A stretch of DNA of 9,365 bases from an uncultured Paraburkholderia sp. Its GTDB lineage: Bacteria; Pseudomonadota; Gammaproteobacteria; Burkholderiales; Burkholderiaceae. Made by a program: the position numbers and the translations under genes. Shown here piece by piece: positions 5,263 through 9,365 of this stretch. The stretch lies in NCBI GenBank assembly GCA_937917025.1, contig CALFSF010000554.1:1-9365 (forward strand). The letters run 5' to 3'. The first letter of the stretch is position 1. Every line of letters starts with the position of its first letter. Below the pieces are notes generated by a model, which saw only the letters and a list, made by a program, of their open reading frames with translations, searched no databases and was not told the origin of the DNA.

Positions 5263-7758
5263 GTGAATTTCAGCCGTACTCCGCGCCATCGTTCTTCAGG
5301 CGCCGTTGCAGGGCGGCGCGGCCATACCGCCCGTCGCGTGCGCCGCGTGCTCGCGCCAACCGTGCTTGCACTGGGTATTGCAGCCGCTTCGTCCGCGCTC
5401 CATGCGCAGGGCGCGGCGCCCGCCAGCGTCGCGGCGCCCCGTTCGTTCGATATCGCAGCGGGGAGCGTCGACATTGCGCTCGATACGTTCGCCCGCCGCG
5501 CCGGCGTCAGCGTGTCGTACGACGCCGCCGACGTGCATGGCAAGATCACGAAAGGCGTACATGGCACCTACCCGGCCGCGACCGCGCTCGAACGGCTGCT
5601 CGACGGCACCGGCCTCGCGGCCGTCGCGAAGATGGACGGCGCATGGCTCGTGCAGGCCGCCACGCCTTCGGTCGAACCGGCCACGCCGGGTGCAGCGTCG
5701 AACACACTGCCTCCGGTCAAGGTCGAATCGGCGCGCGAACAGGAAACGGCCACCGGCCCGTTCGCCGGCTACGCGGCAAAGCGCAGCGCAACCGCCACCA
5801 AAACCGGCACGTCTCTACTCGAAACGCCGCAGGCGGTCTCTGTGGTCGGCCGGAACCAGATGCAGGAACAAGGCACGCTGAGTCTCGTCGACGCGGTCAA
5901 GTACACGCCAGGTGTGCAGGCTGGCACAGATCCCGTCGACAACCGTTTCGATTCGCTGCGTATCCGCGGATTCGAGCCGACGCTGTTTCTCGACGGCATG
6001 CAATTACCGTATGGCGCGAGTCTCTACGGACGGCCGAAAGTCGATCCGTTCATGCTCGAACGCATCGAGATTCTGCGCGGGCCATCGTCGTCGCTGTACG
6101 GATCGATTCCGCCTGGCGGACTCGTCAACTTCGTGAGCCTGCGTCCGCCCGAGCAGGCCGTGCATACCGTGCAGGTCCAGGCCAATACGTTCGGCCGCCA
6201 CGAAGGCGCGTTCGATTTCGGCGGTCCGGTCGACAAGGACGGCACCGTGCTCTACCGGTTGACCGCCCTCGGTTTCGACGGCGGCACGCAGATCGATCAC
6301 ACGAAAGAAAGCCGCGTGCTCGTCGCGCCTTCGATCACGCTGCGTCCGGACCGCGACACGAGCCTCACCTTTGCTGCCGAATATCAGCGCGACAACGGCG
6401 AACCCCAGATCCAGTTTCTCCCCGCGCAAGGCACGCTGCTCAGCAATCCGAACGGCAACGTTCCGTACGGCAAGTATGTCGGCGAACCCAGCGTCGACGA
6501 ATACTCGCGCACCCAGGCATGGCTCGGCTACGAATTCGAGCATCGGTTCAATTCAACGTGGAAGGTCACGCAGAAACTGCGTTATGCGTACCTCGATACG
6601 AATCTCTTTTCGGTCGCCGGCGCGGGCCTGCAATCGGACCTCCGCACGCTGAACCGGCAGGTGCTGTCCGCGCCTGAACACGCGGAAAACTTCACGCTCG
6701 ACAATCAGGCGCAGGCACAATTCCAGACCGGCGCGATCGCGCACACGGTGCTCGTCGGACTCGACTATCGCTGGGCGTCGAGCCGCGTCGCGCTCGGCTT
6801 CGGCTCCGCGCCGCCGATCGATCTGTACGACACCGTCTACGGTGCATCCATCGCGCGTCCACCGGTCTCGCAAAGCACTTCCCAGATCCAGAACCAGGTC
6901 GGCCTCTATCTGCAGGACCAGCTTGCGTATGAGCGCTGGCGTCTCACGTTAAGCGGGCGTCACGACTGGGTGGATACGTCGACCACCAACCGCCTCGCGA
7001 ACACCACCGCGACGCAAAACGAAGGCACGTTCTCCGGCCGCGTCGGTCTGAGCTATGTGTTCGATGCGGGCGTCGCGCCGTATGTCGCGTATTCGCGCTC
7101 ATTCCAGCCGACCATCGGCACGTCGTTCGACGGCACGCCGTTCCAGTCGACGACGGGTACGCAGTACGAAGTCGGCATCAAGTACCAGCCCGCGCGTTCG
7201 GCGATTTCCGCTAACGCCGCCGCGTACACGCTCACACAGAGTAATGCGCTGACCGTCGATCCGCTGCATCCGCAGTTTCAGACGCAGTCGGGCAAAGTGC
7301 GCTCCCAGGGCTTCGAACTCGAAGCGAACGCTGAGATCGCCGATGGACTGAAAGTCATCGCGTCGTACACGTACACCGACGCGACGGTCACGCAGAGCAA
7401 CGGCACCGACCTCGACAAACGCGTGATCGTCGTGCCCCGCAATCAGGCCTCGCTGTGGGCCGACTACACGGTGCAGCGCGGTCCGCTGCGCACGTTCAAC
7501 TTCGGGCTCGGCGTGCGCTACTTCGGCCAGACTTATGGCAATTCGACGAACACCGTCAGCATCCCGTCGAACACGCTCGTGGATCTCGCGCTCGGTTACG
7601 AGCTTGGCCAGCTGAATCCGAAGCTCGACGGCGTGCGCTTTTCGCTGAACGTGAACAACCTCTTCGATCGCCGGTACGTTGCAACCTGCACGAGCCTGAA
7701 CGCCTGCTACTACGGTACGAGCCGTGTCGCGATGGCGACGCTGCGCTACGACTGGTAA
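5263..7758 (+). CDS. TonB-dependent ferric-siderophore receptor with STN signalling domain
   Basis: This 831-residue outer-membrane receptor imports a ferric siderophore using TonB energy and signals its presence to FecR. The GTG at 5263 is chosen because AGGAAG lies 6-7 bases upstream and the signal peptide begins there; no ATG is usable nearby. An unusually long Arg-rich n-region is followed by a hydrophobic core and ALHA at 45-48 as the likely cleavage site. The STN domain is at about 61-133 (SFDIAAGSVDIALDTFARRA...GAWLVQA), a TonB-box-like LPPVKVES at 149-156, the plug at about 182-294 (LLETPQAVSVVG, LRIRGFEPTLFLDG, RIEILRGPSSSLYG, PPGGLVNFVSLRP), and then the 22-strand-type barrel, ending in NNLFDRRYV...ATLRYDW with an aromatic last residue. 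Cys809 and Cys815 flank a loop before the last strand, like the FhuA disulfide, which hints at hydroxamate siderophores. It ends 4 bp before the PepSY gene. Family certain; ligand unknown. Confidence 0.96.
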   Translation: MNFSRTPRHRSSGAVAGRRGHTARRVRRVLAPTVLALGIAAASSALHAQGAAPASVAAPRSFDIAAGSVDIALDTFARRAGVSVSYDAADVHGKITKGVHGTYPAATALERLLDGTGLAAVAKMDGAWLVQAATPSVEPATPGAASNTLPPVKVESAREQETATGPFAGYAAKRSATATKTGTSLLETPQAVSVVGRNQMQEQGTLSLVDAVKYTPGVQAGTDPVDNRFDSLRIRGFEPTLFLDGMQLPYGASLYGRPKVDPFMLERIEILRGPSSSLYGSIPPGGLVNFVSLRPPEQAVHTVQVQANTFGRHEGAFDFGGPVDKDGTVLYRLTALGFDGGTQIDHTKESRVLVAPSITLRPDRDTSLTFAAEYQRDNGEPQIQFLPAQGTLLSNPNGNVPYGKYVGEPSVDEYSRTQAWLGYEFEHRFNSTWKVTQKLRYAYLDTNLFSVAGAGLQSDLRTLNRQVLSAPEHAENFTLDNQAQAQFQTGAIAHTVLVGLDYRWASSRVALGFGSAPPIDLYDTVYGASIARPPVSQSTSQIQNQVGLYLQDQLAYERWRLTLSGRHDWVDTSTTNRLANTTATQNEGTFSGRVGLSYVFDAGVAPYVAYSRSFQPTIGTSFDGTPFQSTTGTQYEVGIKYQPARSAISANAAAYTLTQSNALTVDPLHPQFQTQSGKVRSQGFELEANAEIADGLKVIASYTYTDATVTQSNGTDLDKRVIVVPRNQASLWADYTVQRGPLRTFNFGLGVRYFGQTYGNSTNTVSIPSNTLVDLALGYELGQLNPKLDGVRFSLNVNNLFDRRYVATCTSLNACYYGTSRVAMATLRYDW

Positions 7759-7762
7759 CGAA

Positions 7763-8932
7763 ATGGGTCATTCTCACTTTCACGTCTGGTACCGGATTCA
7801 CCGCTGGACGAGTCTGGTCTGCACGCTGTCGCTGCTGTTGCTCTGCGTGACCGGCGCGCCGCTGATCCTGAAGGACGAAATTGGCGTGTGGACCGGCACG
7901 ACCGTGGAACCGCCGACGCTTGCGGGCGTGACGACGCGCGCCAGCATCGATGCGATGGTCGACGATGCGCGAGTGCGTCGGCCCGGCGATGCGGTGCGCT
8001 TCGTGTCGCAGAGCGACGATTCGCCGGCCTGGTTCGTATCGCTCGGCAAGCGCGCCGATTCGAGCGATGCGACCGCCGTCTACAAATACGACGCCCGCAC
8101 CGGCCAGTTGCTTCACGATATCGAGCAGCGCAGCGGCGTCATGTATCTGATCCGCAAACTGCATGTCGATCTGTTCGCGGGCTTGCCGGGCACACTTTTC
8201 ATCGGCCTGATGGGACTCGCGTTCGTTGTGTCGATCGTGTCGGGCATCGTGGTGTACGGCGTTTTCATGCGGCGGCTGCCGTTCGCGACCGTGCGTCACG
8301 ATCGCGCCTCGCGGCTCAAATGGCTCGATCTGCACAATCTGCTCGGCATCGCCACTGCTGCGTGGCTGCTCGTCGTCGGCTTGACGGGTGCGATCAACAC
8401 GCTGGCGATTCCCCTGCTCGGTCACTGGCAGTCGACTGAACTTGCGGCCATGACCGCGCCGTGGCGCAATCAACCGCCCGTCAGTTCACCGTCGGGCGGC
8501 GTGCAGCACGCGATCGACACCGCGATGCAGGCGGTTCCGGGTATGGAGGTCGCGTTCGTCGGTTATCCCGGCAGCCGCTTCTCGACACCTCATCACTACA
8601 TGGTGTTCCTGCGTGGCGACACGACGCTGACCTCGCGCCTGCTGCAACCGGTGATGATCGATGCGCAGACCGGCAAACTGTCCGCAACCGCTCATCTGCC
8701 GTGGTATCTGACGGCGATCCTGATCGCGCAGCCGCTGCATTTCGGCGATTACGGCAGTTCGCCGCTGAAGGTGCTGTGGATACTGTTCGATCTTGTCGCG
8801 ATTGCCGTGCTCATTAGTGGACTATGTTTGTGGTGGAAACGGCGCGACGCCGTGCGTACGCGTATCGACGCGCTGGAAGCGCAAGCTGTCGCCGCGCGCG
8901 GAACAAGCGGTCGGAGCGGTGCTCGTGAGTAA
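7763..8932 (+). CDS. PepSY-TM inner-membrane protein, FoxB-like (candidate ferric-siderophore reductase)
   Basis: This 389-residue protein is a PepSY-associated TM protein (COG3182 type). It has four main hydrophobic segments at about 15-36, 142-169, 192-217 and 335-358, and two periplasmic PepSY-like portions (about 55-120 and 245-310, each with a YDARTGQ or IDAQTGK turn). Histidines sit beside the helices: H13 (RIHRW), H134 (KLHVDLF), H191 (DLHNLLG) and H326 (PLHFGDYG), in the positions where this family is known to bind heme. Known members such as P. aeruginosa FoxB reduce ferric siderophores at the periplasmic face. The ATG at 7763 starts 4 bp after the receptor stop and lacks a clear Shine-Dalgarno sequence, which suggests translational coupling. 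An in-frame ATG at 7724 lies inside the receptor gene and is less likely. The final 30 residues are a polar, Ala/Arg-rich cytoplasmic tail. Reductase activity is inferred from family and context. Confidence 0.93.
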   Translation: MGHSHFHVWYRIHRWTSLVCTLSLLLLCVTGAPLILKDEIGVWTGTTVEPPTLAGVTTRASIDAMVDDARVRRPGDAVRFVSQSDDSPAWFVSLGKRADSSDATAVYKYDARTGQLLHDIEQRSGVMYLIRKLHVDLFAGLPGTLFIGLMGLAFVVSIVSGIVVYGVFMRRLPFATVRHDRASRLKWLDLHNLLGIATAAWLLVVGLTGAINTLAIPLLGHWQSTELAAMTAPWRNQPPVSSPSGGVQHAIDTAMQAVPGMEVAFVGYPGSRFSTPHHYMVFLRGDTTLTSRLLQPVMIDAQTGKLSATAHLPWYLTAILIAQPLHFGDYGSSPLKVLWILFDLVAIAVLISGLCLWWKRRDAVRTRIDALEAQAVAARGTSGRSGARE

Positions 8933-8945
8933 GGAGCGCGTACCA

Positions 8946-9125
8946 GTGTGGCGCATGCCAGTCATGATCAATGTTGCGATTGTGGCTGGTCTGGCGCTGG
9001 CGCTCCTGGTCGATGCGGGGGCCGCGCGAGCGATCGCATGGGCGCTGCTATTTATACCGCTGGCTGCAATCGTCTACGGAAGTTTCAAAGGCAAACGCGC
9101 GCGGACACACCGCCGTGACCGATGA
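8946..9125 (+). CDS. Small two-helix membrane protein of unknown function, last gene of iron operon
   Basis: This is a 59-residue hydrophobic protein that I do not recognise. It has two predicted membrane helices (about 7-22, INVAIVAGLALALLVD, and about 27-45, ARAIAWALLFIPLAAIVYG) joined by a very short turn (AGA). The basic C-terminus (KGKRARTHRRDR) should face the cytoplasm, which places both ends inside. I choose the GTG at 8946 because AAGGAG (8931-8936) lies 9 bases upstream, overlapping the PepSY stop codon. A GTG at 8925 overlapping the PepSY gene is possible but would bypass that site; the ATG at 8955 is too far from it. Tight packing behind the PepSY gene implies co-expression with the siderophore system, perhaps as a partner or stabiliser of the PepSY protein. 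That role is only inferred from position. Confidence 0.72.
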   Translation: MWRMPVMINVAIVAGLALALLVDAGAARAIAWALLFIPLAAIVYGSFKGKRARTHRRDR

Positions 9126-9365
9126 CGCCCCCGGTTCCGGCGCTTCGGCGGACGCTTCGATGATTCTGACGGGGTTGTCCCCGGGGCGAAGTCATCGGGG
9201 AATTCTGGAAGCAGCGTAGCGGGGCTTGCGGTCTTCGCCTTCCATGGCCGCCGTATCCGCTGCGCGCCTCTTTCCGTTGCATGCACCTCGCGGCCCGTTT
9301 CGCCGCATGGCGCGAAATTACCAACGTCCCCCAGGCTCTGTCCCGCAAATTGACAGCGCCAGCCG
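9126..9365. other. Non-coding end of window, no convincing gene
   Basis: No open frame here has a ribosome-binding site with protein-like composition. The first part has several short GC palindromes around 9167-9194, including GGGG-TTGT-CCCC (9171-9182) and CCCCGGGG (9179-9186), which could form a hairpin after the operon, but there is no T-run as in a classical intrinsic terminator. The last bases may be the edge of an insertion sequence. Confidence 0.5.
9334..9365. mobile_element. Possible insertion-sequence terminal repeat cut by the window edge
   Basis: The stretch starting GGCTCTGTCCCGCAAATTG is reminiscent of terminal inverted repeats of IS6-like and related elements, which start with GGCTCTGT or GGTTCTGT and then GCAAA. 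It comes after a gene-free stretch and at the end of the operon, a common place for insertions. No transposase is in view, and the match is from memory and short, so this is tentative. Confidence 0.25.

Noticed and set aside
5220..6677. 485-codon open frame on the plus strand inside the receptor gene
   Set aside because: It is out of frame with a receptor whose domains are all recognisable; extremely Arg-rich, no start signal and no protein family features.
7556..8473. 305-codon minus-strand frame opposite the receptor end and PepSY gene
   Set aside because: Antisense to two solid genes, no domain, no ribosome-binding site.
9167..9194. GC-rich palindromes as an intrinsic terminator of the iron operon
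   Set aside because: Hairpins can be drawn, but no T-run follows and several alternative pairings compete, so I do not call a terminator.
9115..9219. GTG-started 34-codon frame overlapping the end of the small membrane protein gene
   Set aside because: Very short, no Shine-Dalgarno sequence and low-complexity content (GSGASADAS); not supportable.
9085..9348. 87-codon minus-strand frame at the right end
   Set aside because: Composition is not protein-like, it overlaps the small membrane protein gene and has no supported start.

Overview
This 9.4-kb window is GC-rich, densely packed chromosomal DNA. The protein families, the GC-rich codon use and the FecI/FecR/siderophore-receptor layout suggest a beta-proteobacterium of the Burkholderia/Paraburkholderia/Caballeronia group. 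That placement is inferred from the look of the proteins, not from a marker gene.

Layout. (1) Bases 1-721, plus strand: the 3' end of polB (DNA polymerase II, family B). It starts just inside the catalytic motif C and is interrupted by an in-frame TGA at 119-121. (2) Bases 754-2359, minus strand: a two-gene operon. A short-chain dehydrogenase is transcribed first, followed 37 bp later by an amidohydrolase-2 (LigI-like lactonase) protein. (3) Bases 2578-3492, plus strand: a divergent LysR-type regulator. The 218-bp shared intergenic region holds an alternating GTTA/TAAC repeat that looks like the LysR operator. Regions 2 and 3 together look like a small, substrate-inducible catabolic locus, perhaps for a sugar acid or lactone; the substrate cannot be read from the sequence. 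(4) Bases 3575-9125, plus strand: a complete iron-responsive cell-surface-signalling operon. A promoter overlapped by a strong Fur box is followed by a FecI-type ECF sigma factor, a FecR-type anti-sigma/transducer, a TonB-dependent ferric-siderophore receptor with the N-terminal STN signalling domain, a PepSY-TM inner-membrane protein of the FoxB type (candidate ferric-siderophore reductase), and a 59-residue two-helix membrane protein that I do not recognise. (5) Bases 9126-9365: no convincing gene; the last ~32 bases resemble the terminal repeat of an insertion sequence.

How region 4 probably works: when iron is scarce, Fur leaves the promoter and the sigma factor and FecR are made. Ferric siderophore binding at the outer-membrane receptor is passed through its periplasmic STN domain to the C-terminal domain of FecR, which frees the sigma factor to drive the receptor gene. 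The imported ferric siderophore is then probably reduced at the periplasmic face by the PepSY protein. The gene order matches the foxI-foxR-foxA-foxB arrangement known from Pseudomonas aeruginosa. A C-terminal cysteine pair in the receptor resembles FhuA, so a hydroxamate-type xenosiderophore is the best guess. No siderophore biosynthesis gene is visible in the window.

I saw no rRNA, tRNA, CRISPR array or complete mobile element.
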